A stretch of 13,016 bases of DNA. Origin: a bacterium (lineage in GTDB: Archaea; Thermoproteota; Nitrososphaeria; Nitrososphaerales; CADDZS01). Within the stretch, counting starts at the first letter, position 1. The number at the start of each line of letters is the position of its first letter. Position numbers and translations under genes: made by a program. Shown in pieces: positions 7,464 through 13,016 of this stretch. The notes under the pieces were generated by a model, which saw only the letters and a list, made by a program, of their open reading frames with translations, ran no database searches and was not told where the DNA came from. The stretch lies in NCBI GenBank assembly GCA_027310845.1, contig DAIDAB010000041.1:1-13016 (forward strand). The letters are read 5' to 3'.

Positions 7464-8036
7464 TCAATTGGTGCGAATCTTCCAGCTCGCTGTAGTATAG
7501 AGAAGGAACGCAGAAGCAGAAAGCGGAAGGCCGATGTCAAGAAGTTCATTCTCCAACCATACTCTGTGACCATCATGTCCAATACCTGAGATTTCACCAA
7601 CTGGAACACCTCTGAACCTTCTTAACCTGCTCCTAGTCTCTGAATCAACTTCGCTCGGGTCTTCAAACGGAAAGTTGTCGAGCCTGCAAATGTATTTTGG
7701 ACCCTTGTGGATATGATGCTGCATTCTTCCCTCTGGAACGTTCGACAACATGTACATCTTTCGATTATGAAAGAACAGGTGGTCTCGAATTTTGAGAATT
7801 TCTCGAGCTACGGACATTGAATTGGATCTCGGGCTAGTCGTCTTCACAATTATCGAGAAAGGACGATATTCGCCGTCGACTCTCTGGCTGAGCCTCCACG
7901 AATCGCCGCCGCTAGAAAAAAGCAGTGTGTCGCCTGTGAGTTCCCTCTGGATGGTGGCCACAACAACGCGATCCCTGAAAACTTTCGCAGACGAGAATTG
8001 TCCAAGTTCTGATTTCACAGAATATTCCACAGGCAT
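7464..8036 (-). CDS. Unrecognised protein, 190 aa, upstream of the GltD-like gene
   Basis: No family is recognised with confidence. The open frame begins at ATG 8060, but I place the start at ATG 8036: GAGGA lies exactly 6 nt upstream (8047-8043), and the only good TATA element (8069-8077) puts transcription start near 8046-8050, leaving ATG 8060 outside the transcript. The protein is mostly short alternating strands (VEYSVKSEL, VVVATIQREL, DTLLFSSGG, FSIIVKT), a His-rich turn MQHHIHKG, a basic helix (SETRSRLRRFRG) and a final moderately hydrophobic segment DIGLPLSASAFLLYTT. This layout of a beta barrel closed by a C-terminal helix faintly recalls Tubby/LURP-one-like proteins, but no signature residue was matched. 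The gap to the GltD-like gene is 33 nt, so the two probably form an operon. Confidence 0.75.
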   Translation of the reverse strand: MPVEYSVKSELGQFSSAKVFRDRVVVATIQRELTGDTLLFSSGGDSWRLSQRVDGEYRPFSIIVKTTSPRSNSMSVAREILKIRDHLFFHNRKMYMLSNVPEGRMQHHIHKGPKYICRLDNFPFEDPSEVDSETRSRLRRFRGVPVGEISGIGHDGHRVWLENELLDIGLPLSASAFLLYTTASWKIRTN

Positions 8037-8068
8037 TGCAATTCCTCTAGGCCGATTCATGAGTCAGG

Positions 8069-8078
8069 GGTATATTCA
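8069..8078. promoter_or_regulatory. Symmetric TATA element serving two divergent genes
   Basis: The core TATATT with flanks reads GGTATATTC rightward and GAATATACC leftward, so it is a plausible TATA box on both strands. Rightward initiation is predicted near 8098-8101, between the ATG codons at 8096 and 8108. Leftward initiation is predicted near 8046-8050, just before the GAGGA ribosome site and ATG 8036. No other convincing box is seen in the interval between the two coding regions. Confidence 0.45.
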
Positions 8079-8095
8079 TCTTGGCGGATGTTTCA

Positions 8096-8560
8096 ATGTT
8101 CTTATCTATGTTATGCCGTTTGAGAGATCCAAAGTTGATTGATGAAGTTCTTGTCTATTGCGTTAGTTCTGCGGCGCTTCTTTCTCTGTGGCCGCTAGCT
8201 TGGAAAATGGAAAAACTGACCATTCTTCGCATGGTCATCGCACTTTTTGTATGGGATAGCGTGTTGACCATCGAGGCAGCGTATTATGGAAACATTCTGT
8301 TAATCGCTATTTTGCATGTGATCACAATCCCTGCACTGCTTTCTCTTCTGTACTTCGATCTTATTAAGCAGGGCAAGAGCTCCTACACCTGTTTTGTCTG
8401 CTCTAAGCCTATCCTGGCAGTCGAGCAAATGGAAACGCTCTCCCGAATTGTCGAGGGTGCCGAAACCAAGTTCGCGGCGCATACATTTTGCCTTGATTTG
8501 GGACGAAAGGAGAGGAAGGTTATTTCACGAAGAAACTTCAGGCGTGGAATACCTGAATAA
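8096..8560 (+). CDS. Small membrane protein with C-terminal zinc-finger-like CxxC...HxxC domain
   Basis: The frame opens at a TTG (8081), but the TATA element at 8069-8078 makes ATG 8096 or ATG 8108 the likely start; I use 8096 (154 residues). Three hydrophobic segments follow at about residues 17-36, 42-62 and 66-88. A soluble tail comes next, with C99-x2-C102 and H129-x2-C132 (YTCFVCSKPI and AAHTFC), separated by 26 residues. This spacing suits a single treble-clef or LIM-half zinc site. The tail ends in a very basic segment (RKERKVISRRNFRRG). By the positive-inside tendency, the tail is probably cytoplasmic. No family is recognised. It could anchor a nucleic acid or protein partner at the membrane, but that is only inference. 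Its stop is 3 nt from the stop of the opposing PAC2 gene. Confidence 0.8.
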   Translation: MFLSMLCRLRDPKLIDEVLVYCVSSAALLSLWPLAWKMEKLTILRMVIALFVWDSVLTIEAAYYGNILLIAILHVITIPALLSLLYFDLIKQGKSSYTCFVCSKPILAVEQMETLSRIVEGAETKFAAHTFCLDLGRKERKVISRRNFRRGIPE

Positions 8561-8563
8561 ACG

Positions 8564-9343
8564 CTAGCCGTACATCGTCGTCTTTTTCTCTCCTCGCTTG
8601 CCTTGATTCTGTGCGAGCTTACTGTATTGCTCGGCAACTGCGTTGAGATCCGTATTCAACTGAGCAACACTCTCCTCGAGTATTTCTGTGCCTACATTCA
8701 ACTGATAAGCGGTATTGAGTGTTTGAATAAGTGTGAGGACTGCGCCTGGGTCAGGGATAGTCACTGAAGCATTAGTGATGATTGAGAGACCTTCGACTCC
8801 TCTTGAAAGACACTCGCAAAGCATGCTTCCTCCAACGCCAGCTATCAGAGCAGAAGATGCTTTTTCGATCCCTTGTGCCTTCAGATACTCGCTTTTCTTC
8901 TGACTGGCGACGCAACAGGCCTCACGTTGATCTGGTATTTCCTGAACTGGTCGCCCGTCGAGAATTACCAACTCTCTAATGCGAACTCTGTCTACCAGCC
9001 AATGCATTAGGGCAGAGGATATCTCGTATAGTCCCTGAGAGTCTATTGGCACTTCACATATCATTACGACAAGTTTGCCATTCATGCCTCTGTATATCCT
9101 GAAAGGATGGCGAAGTTTCCCTCCAACGAAGACTGTGACCGGTGGGATGTGTTGCGAACTCACGTGTGCTATCTGATGAAGCTTGAGCTGTTCGATCAGA
9201 TAGCTTGCAGATATCAGTCCGGCAATAGAGGGACCTACGAACCCTCCAATGACGATTGGTCTGTCGTAATCCTGATCCTCAAGTTCCACGATTTTGGTTG
9301 CAAGAATGCGATCGCGCGCCAAGGTCGGTCTTATTGAAATCAT
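8564..9343 (-). CDS. PAC2-family protein (proteasome assembly chaperone homologue)
   Basis: PAC2/PbaB-type proteins help assemble, or dock on, the 20S proteasome. The 259 residues cover the whole fold: GGFVGPSIAGLISASYLIEQL (33-53), IPPVTVFVGGKLRHPFRIY (66-84), LVVMICEVPID (91-101), ELVILDGRPV (124-133), and an Ala/Gly-rich core GVGGSMLCECLSRG (169-182). A helical coiled segment runs at 222-245, then a basic flexible tail ends in Met-Tyr-Gly. That end fits the HbYX motif (hydrophobic, Tyr, any) by which PAN and archaeal PbaB enter the pockets of the proteasome alpha ring. The start ATG at 9343 has no Shine-Dalgarno site. AT-rich elements upstream (9382-9389 and 9362-9371) suggest its own promoter with a short or absent leader. 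It lies 74 nt downstream of the KGG-repeat gene. The COG1938/COG2047 branch cannot be settled by eye. Confidence 0.88.
   Translation of the reverse strand: MISIRPTLARDRILATKIVELEDQDYDRPIVIGGFVGPSIAGLISASYLIEQLKLHQIAHVSSQHIPPVTVFVGGKLRHPFRIYRGMNGKLVVMICEVPIDSQGLYEISSALMHWLVDRVRIRELVILDGRPVQEIPDQREACCVASQKKSEYLKAQGIEKASSALIAGVGGSMLCECLSRGVEGLSIITNASVTIPDPGAVLTLIQTLNTAYQLNVGTEILEESVAQLNTDLNAVAEQYSKLAQNQGKRGEKKTTMYG
8583..8594 (+). terminator. Possible pyrimidine-tract terminator of the small membrane protein gene
   Basis: A TTTTTCTCTCCTC tract begins 23 nt past the TAA at 8560. Archaeal transcription often ends at T-rich runs without a hairpin. The tract lies inside the 3' end of the convergent PAC2 gene, where it encodes the Lys-rich tail. 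It may be there for coding reasons only. Confidence 0.25.
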
Positions 9344-9381
9344 CTAGTCTTTAATATCAACCTTAATTTCTGCATTGAGAC

Positions 9382-9389
9382 CTTAAAAT
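9382..9389 (-). promoter_or_regulatory. TATA-like element upstream of the PAC2 gene
   Basis: Read leftward, TATTTTAA lies in the 74-nt gap before the ATG at 9343. It predicts initiation near 9359 with a leader of about 16 nt that has no Shine-Dalgarno site. A second AT-rich element, AAATTAA at 9363-9369, would instead give a leaderless transcript. I cannot choose between them. Confidence 0.3.
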
Positions 9390-9417
9390 ACGCATTCTGA
9401 TAAGAACATTCCTGACA

Positions 9418-9615
9418 CTATCTTGTCCTATCTTCAATGTCTTGGGAATTGCGGCGCTGCTTGCCCCTTGCAAGGCCACCCCTTCGAGCAACTGCTTGCC
9501 TCGTTTCAGGAGATGCAGCTTGCAATCCTCTCTTCGAATGTGGTGCCTCTCCGCCAGCCTTTGCAACACGCTCCTTTGTCTCTTCGGAAGCAGAGGCAAG
9601 GCCACGTTTGTTCAC
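9418..9615 (-). CDS. Small basic protein with two KGG-type repeats
   Basis: The protein consists of two copies of a 25-residue unit, residues 3-22 and 28-47 counted from GTG 9615. Identical at both places are K-R-G-L, A-S, E-T, V-A, G-G and a following Ala. This is the pattern of the stress-induced KGG repeat family of small hydrophilic bacterial proteins (related to YciG/GsiB). A very basic tail follows (ARGKQRRN, then an acidic-basic end). The molecular role of the family is not established; induction under stress is what is known. The frame is open up to TTG 9753, but the preceding residues look non-coding and no ATG exists. Possible starts are TTG 9651, close to the initiation point predicted from the TATA-like box at 9670-9677, TTG 9633, or GTG 9615, used here. 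The start is therefore uncertain, while the repeat itself makes coding convincing. Confidence 0.6.
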   Translation of the reverse strand: MNKRGLASASEETKERVAKAGGEAPHSKRGLQAASPETRQAVARRGGLARGKQRRNSQDIEDRTR

Positions 9616-9669
9616 AGAATGCTGCTGTGACAAGAGTGTGAAGATCTCCAATTCCTGAGTGCTTTGGCC

Positions 9670-9677
9670 ATATTTAG
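9670..9677 (-). promoter_or_regulatory. TATA-like element of the KGG-repeat gene
   Basis: Read leftward, CTAAATAT predicts initiation at about 9645-9650. This places the box inside the longest version of the open frame (from 9753) and so argues for a shorter protein starting at TTG 9651, TTG 9633 or GTG 9615. Confidence 0.35.
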
Positions 9678-9840
9678 TGCTTGTGAAACGAATTTCTAGA
9701 GGAAAGGAAGTGAAGTCAAAATTCTGTTGAGCCCCGATGTCGAAAAGGGGCAAGTCCAGATTTTCAAGAATATGAATGAGAAGATGTTTTCTCCTGCATG
9801 TGACAAGAAAATGGTTGTAGGATGAATCTCAGAGATTTCG

Positions 9841-11208
9841 CTATGGCCAGGAATGAGTCTGCTGACTTGTCGGCGAAGCCCAGTAAGAGAATGGATAGAT
9901 GAGGTAATGCGTTGTGGCTATTGAAGTGGGCTCGAGTATTTGTAAAGCTTGCACTGTTGGCGAAACTATCTGCCACTGCATTAACAGGATGCTTGATTCG
10001 GATTGTACCCATTGGCCGCCTGGCGTGAAATTGACTGTTCCCATCGGGGTCTGGAAAGTTTGTGTTCTTAGAGCCTGTCTGATCGCAGTATTGGTAAGGT
10101 TACCTGCGGCAGCAATAGCATCTGCGGCCACCAGAACCTCAGTGTAATACACGCCTTCGAGTGTAGGTGGGTGCCCGAATGCAGCCATATAATCACTAAC
10201 CAGGACCGAATTGCTCTCATTGTGCCCAAGAAGCATGCCTGTGTACGGCACCGCTGGTTGCCAAGGGAATGCTGACATTACACCTGAAGAGAGGTTGCCG
10301 AGACCTCCAAGGCTAGTCACCGCAAACGGAGCGACTGCGGTTCCGCGAGTGAGGAGCCAAGCATCCGGAGTGAATCCGTTTTGTTTGGCTGTGTTCAGCA
10401 TCATCACGGCGTCTGGTGGTAGTGGAAGGCCGTAAACTGCGCTGACGTTTTGAGCCTTTGCGGCTGTTATGAAACTTGTCATCTCAGATTGGCTGAGCGG
10501 AGTGAAAGTTGTGTCAGAGCATGTGCACACAGTATATCCAAGCTGTTGGGCATATGCCTCGCCCGCTTGATTGTTGTACTGGGCCGCTGGATCATTCGCT
10601 TCACCAAAGAAGGCAATCTTAATCGAAGAAGATGCTGGTATTTCAGTCTTGAACCAATTCAAGAAGATGTGAGCTTCATTGGTCTCGTTCTCAAAGGGTG
10701 CGAAGATCCACGCATTGCTGCAAGGACTTGCGCACGTTTTAAACGCTGAAATGTATACGGGTCCAATATACGGAATCTGATTTTGACTCGAGAAACTCTG
10801 AGCGACAGAGTCTTGCACGCCCCCAAGCTCACCGAGAATCACGGTCGAGTGGTATGTCGAGACAAGATCTTGGAGATTTGTCAGACCAACCGTCGGATTA
10901 GATTGATCATCGAGAACAACAAGTTTCACTAACACGTGTGTACCGTTCGCGAGAAGAATTCCACCAAGTGCGTTGATATCACTGACTGCCTTGTTCAAAG
11001 TCCAGTTTTGTTCCACACCAAAAGCCTGCAGATTTCCTGTAAGCGATAGAGTTGCTCCAAATGTGATCGTATGAGTAACATTGCTTGACGTTCCTGGGTT
11101 ATAGAAGAAAACAACAGCAGCTACGGCTGCGATAATTACTATAATGATTACAATAACGGCGGCAGCAACAGTTGAAATCGACAACTTACTCGAAGTGGGC
11201 CTCTTCAT
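9841..11208 (-). CDS. Membrane-anchored ABC transporter substrate-binding protein, branched-chain amino acid (Liv) type
   Basis: This is the extracellular receptor of the Liv-type importer, capturing a branched-chain amino acid or related amide/amino acid ligand and passing it to LivH/LivM. Residues 13-36 are a long hydrophobic helix after MKRPTSSK, without a lipobox cysteine, so it acts as an N-terminal anchor. The two-lobed Peripla_BP_6 fold follows: ITFGATLSLTGNLQAFGVE at about 48-66, VVLDDQSNPTVGLTNLQDLV, TVILGELGG, and IPYIGPVYISAF. Nine Asn-x-Ser/Thr sequons are present and fit a glycosylated archaeal surface protein. Four cysteines in two close pairs (CASPC and CTC) could form disulfides. 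The length of 455 is slightly long. The ATG at 11208 has a closely spaced GGAGA. It is the last gene of the leftward livH-livM cluster, 29 nt after livM. Ligand specificity cannot be told from sequence. Confidence 0.92.
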   Translation of the reverse strand: MKRPTSSKLSISTVAAAVIVIIIVIIAAVAAVVFFYNPGTSSNVTHTITFGATLSLTGNLQAFGVEQNWTLNKAVSDINALGGILLANGTHVLVKLVVLDDQSNPTVGLTNLQDLVSTYHSTVILGELGGVQDSVAQSFSSQNQIPYIGPVYISAFKTCASPCSNAWIFAPFENETNEAHIFLNWFKTEIPASSSIKIAFFGEANDPAAQYNNQAGEAYAQQLGYTVCTCSDTTFTPLSQSEMTSFITAAKAQNVSAVYGLPLPPDAVMMLNTAKQNGFTPDAWLLTRGTAVAPFAVTSLGGLGNLSSGVMSAFPWQPAVPYTGMLLGHNESNSVLVSDYMAAFGHPPTLEGVYYTEVLVAADAIAAAGNLTNTAIRQALRTQTFQTPMGTVNFTPGGQWVQSESSILLMQWQIVSPTVQALQILEPTSIATTHYLIYPFSYWASPTSQQTHSWP

Positions 11209-11210
11209 GT

Positions 11211-11215
11211 TCTCC
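11211..11215 (-). promoter_or_regulatory. Shine-Dalgarno site for the substrate-binding protein gene
   Basis: Read leftward, GGAGA lies directly before the start (GGAGAACATG). The spacing is only about 3 nt, shorter than usual, but no other ATG is close. Confidence 0.45.
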
Positions 11216-11230
11216 GCACACGCCAGTTGC

Positions 11231-11241
11231 CTATTATTTAA
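11231..11241 (-). promoter_or_regulatory. TATA-like element overlapping the livM stop codon
   Basis: Read leftward, CTTAAATAATAG overlaps the last codons and TAA of livM and lies 23-33 nt before the ATG of the binding-protein gene. This is the right distance for a promoter starting a transcript at or next to that ATG. It could give extra expression of the binding protein beyond the livHM transcript, a usual need in ABC importers. Confidence 0.4.
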
Positions 11242-12251
11242 GGAGAACGAGACTTGGTTGCTGATGAGGATTCAGTGACAGGTACGCGCGTGTTTTGATG
11301 AGGAACTCTTCTGATAAGTCTTGATATATATGGAACAATGCCCTTTGGCAACAGAACTGCCACAAGCATAATCAAAACTGAGAAGATCAGCGTTTCAAGG
11401 GTGCTGCCTGGAAAGAACTCGTTAAGATAGTAATTCGGGATGCTGAATATCAACGCTCCTACGATCGGCCCTTCAAACGTGCCAGACCCACCGATTACCA
11501 CCATGAAAATGGGGAATAGCGAATAGGTGAGGTCGTTAAAGCTCCCAGTATTGAATGATTGAATATATCCAACTAAATACGCACCAGCTAAAGCAGCGAT
11601 GACCCCGCTTATTGCAAGAGCAAGAGATTTGTACGATAGGATATTCACTCCCAATGAGGCAGAGGCAATCTCATCGTCGCCTATTGCCCTGAGGGCGATT
11701 CCAATTCGTGATCGCATCATGAAGAAGATTCCAAAAATGGTAAGTCCAGTTAGCGCAGTTCCGATCCAGTAAAGTTGCATCGGTGACGGAAGGCTCTGTA
11801 TCGGAGCTGTGAAATTTGACTGCCCGCGGGCAGACAGTTCGACCAGTGGTTTCAATATTATTGGGACGACAAGCGTTCCTATGGCAAAATAATCACCGCG
11901 AAGTCTGAACGTTGGAATTAGGGCAAGTCCCAAAAGTGCTCCGGATATTCCAGCGGGAATCACTGCCAAGACAAATGGGACACCAGATAGAAGCGCCAAC
12001 TCAGCAACTGCAGAACCCAAACCAAAGAACGCTACAAGTCCAAGATTTAGCAACCCGGCGTATCCTCCTACAAGATTCCAGCTCTCGGCGAGCATGATCC
12101 ACATGAAATACACCACATAGACGGTTAAGGAAGGAAAATCTGAAGCTCGCAAGGTGAGTGGATAGACGCCTACGATAATCAGGAGCACGAGAACTACGAG
12201 TGGCGATATCCAATGAGTCTTTGAGACGATTCCAAAACTGCGGAACTTCAA
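11238..12251 (-). CDS. livM: Branched-chain amino acid ABC transporter permease LivM
   Basis: LivM is one of the two membrane permeases of the Liv importer and pairs with LivH. The 337 residues carry about eight to ten hydrophobic helices. Family landmarks are LAESWNLVGGYAGLLNLGLVAFFGLGS (about 54-80), RLRGDYFAIGTLVV (about 117-130), RSRIGIALRAIGDDEIASASLGVN (the cytoplasmic coupling loop that meets the ATPase) and VVIGGSGTFEGPIVGALIF. The C-terminal tail after LIRRVPHQ is polar. The start is TTG at 12251, overlapping the TGA of livH by 4 nt (TTGA), which indicates translational coupling. Length is normal for the family. The ATPase subunits LivG and LivF are not in the window and would be expected upstream, beyond the right edge. 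Confidence 0.93.
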   Translation of the reverse strand: MKFRSFGIVSKTHWISPLVVLVLLIIVGVYPLTLRASDFPSLTVYVVYFMWIMLAESWNLVGGYAGLLNLGLVAFFGLGSAVAELALLSGVPFVLAVIPAGISGALLGLALIPTFRLRGDYFAIGTLVVPIILKPLVELSARGQSNFTAPIQSLPSPMQLYWIGTALTGLTIFGIFFMMRSRIGIALRAIGDDEIASASLGVNILSYKSLALAISGVIAALAGAYLVGYIQSFNTGSFNDLTYSLFPIFMVVIGGSGTFEGPIVGALIFSIPNYYLNEFFPGSTLETLIFSVLIMLVAVLLPKGIVPYISRLIRRVPHQNTRVPVTESSSATKSRSP

Positions 12252-13016
12252 TTAGCCTGCTTACCACCGATTGACTTTCGAATTCCAAAGAATCGAGTTC
12301 CAATAGTGCCATGAAACAACCCGTTGGGTTTGACCATGAGCACAACAAGAAAGAAACCAAATGCAATAACAGATCCCAAGTCTTTTGACACGGATACCCC
12401 AGTCAGCATTTCAAAAATGACAAAGTTGGAGATGTTGAGAATGAGTCCAATGATGAATCCGCCAATCAGAGTTCCAAGCATGCTTCCGACACCTCCAATA
12501 ATGATGACTGCGAGAATCAAAGGCAAAAGAGATTCATCTCCCGCAGTAGCAGTTACAGGAGTAGTGAACGCATAGACTCCACCCGCAACACCGGCAAGGG
12601 CAGAACCAAGAACGAATGTCAGGAGACGCGTGACCCTTGTGTCAATACCAGAAAACTCTGCGGCTTGAGGATCTTGCGCTGTTGCTCTGATCGCTTTGCC
12701 ATAGTATGTTCGTGCTAGGAAAATGTGTAGCAGTGGGATCAATACAATGGCAATTACGAACGCAATCAAAAGCGGTTCTGAAATTACAAATGGGCCCACC
12801 TTCAGGGCCGAGCTCGTGAGGGAAGTATTCTGCACCAACACCTCTTCAGAGCCAGTCGGGTTCAGTGGTGGTAGGAGTGTAAGCCGCAAAGTTCCGAAGC
12901 GAGAAGAAACCGCAAACGAAAGGCCGTTTGTTATTATGTACTCGAGAAAAATAGAGAGACCGAAAGTCGCAAGAAGAGGTGCTTCGAATCCGGTGCTCTC
13001 TATTTTGTATATGAGC
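12248..13016 (-). CDS. livH: Branched-chain amino acid ABC transporter permease LivH (5' end beyond window)
   Basis: This is the second permease of the Liv importer. About 255 residues are visible and the reading frame is open to the right edge. The residues before the internal TTG at 12889 (IYKIESTGFEAPLLATFGLS and on) match the conserved family stretch before the first long loop, so the gene does not start at 12889 but outside the window. Other landmarks are TYYGKAIRATAQDPQAAEFSGID (cytoplasmic coupling loop), VLGSALAGVAGGVYAF, AVIIIGGVGSMLGTLIGGFIIG, and a C-terminal MVKPNGLFHG typical of LivH ends. A roughly 45-residue polar insert, PPLNPTGSEEVLVQNTSLTS and neighbours, precedes the next membrane helix and is expected outside the cell. 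It overlaps livM by 4 nt. Confidence 0.93.
   Translation of the reverse strand, partial: LIYKIESTGFEAPLLATFGLSIFLEYIITNGLSFAVSSRFGTLRLTLLPPLNPTGSEEVLVQNTSLTSSALKVGPFVISEPLLIAFVIAIVLIPLLHIFLARTYYGKAIRATAQDPQAAEFSGIDTRVTRLLTFVLGSALAGVAGGVYAFTTPVTATAGDESLLPLILAVIIIGGVGSMLGTLIGGFIIGLILNISNFVIFEMLTGVSVSKDLGSVIAFGFFLVVLMVKPNGLFHGTIGTRFFGIRKSIGGKQAN

Noticed and set aside
8081..8083. TTG at 8081 as the start of the small membrane protein
   Set aside because: It lies within a few bases of the TATA element and upstream of the predicted transcription start; two ATG codons shortly after fit better.
9363..9605. A leftward 80-codon open frame overlapping the KGG-repeat gene
   Set aside because: It is a shifted-frame shadow of the repetitive KGG coding region; the protein has no sensible motif, while the overlapping frame shows clear amino-acid repeats.
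9825..9837. Perfect 6-bp inverted repeat with a 1-nt centre just past the binding-protein stop codon
   Set aside because: A one-base loop cannot form a good hairpin terminator, no T-run follows on the leftward strand, and repeats of this size arise by chance.
12887..12889. TTG at 12889 as the start of livH
   Set aside because: The frame continues upstream to the window edge with sequence typical of LivH, so this codon is internal.

Overview
The window reads as a chromosomal segment of a mesophilic archaeon, most likely from the Nitrososphaerota (Thaumarchaeota) or a related TACK lineage. The support is an archaeal/eukaryotic translation factor (aIF6), a PAC2-family proteasome-assembly chaperone homologue, a carbamoyl-phosphate synthetase whose signature motifs look like the eukaryotic CPS1/CAD enzymes, and TATA-like boxes at or just upstream of several starts. 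A branched-chain amino-acid (Liv) transporter suggests uptake of organic nitrogen and carbon. The lineage is inferred from protein character only and was not tested by a search.

Left part (1-1518): the 3' end of a rightward gene of unknown identity converges on leftward aIF6. Divergent from aIF6 is a 141-residue orphan gene, followed by a 96-nt gap holding the carA promoter.

Centre (1519-7430): a tight carA-carB operon makes carbamoyl phosphate for pyrimidine and arginine synthesis. It converges, 26 nt apart, on a leftward stand-alone GltD-type iron-sulfur flavoprotein. The GltD gene lies 33 nt downstream of an unrecognised 190-residue protein, and the two are probably co-transcribed. CarB has two atypical residues in its N-terminal ATP site, and GltD has a one-residue insertion in its second cysteine motif.

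Middle right (7464-9840): the unknown gene and a rightward small membrane protein with a zinc-finger-like C-terminus diverge around one symmetric TATA element. The membrane protein converges to within 3 nt of the PAC2 gene, whose C-terminus (Met-Tyr-Gly) fits the HbYX proteasome-docking motif. Upstream of PAC2 is a very small basic protein made of two 25-residue KGG-type repeats.

Right part (9841-13016): a leftward livH-livM-substrate-binding-protein cluster. The binding protein is membrane-anchored and rich in N-glycosylation sequons. livH runs off the right edge, and ATPase genes are not in the window. No rRNA, tRNA, CRISPR array or insertion sequence was seen, and no stretch over 300 nt lacks a gene. 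I found no clear new multi-gene system. The most unusual items are the CarB active-site deviations, the paired unknown genes around the shared promoter, and the possible proteasome-docking tail.
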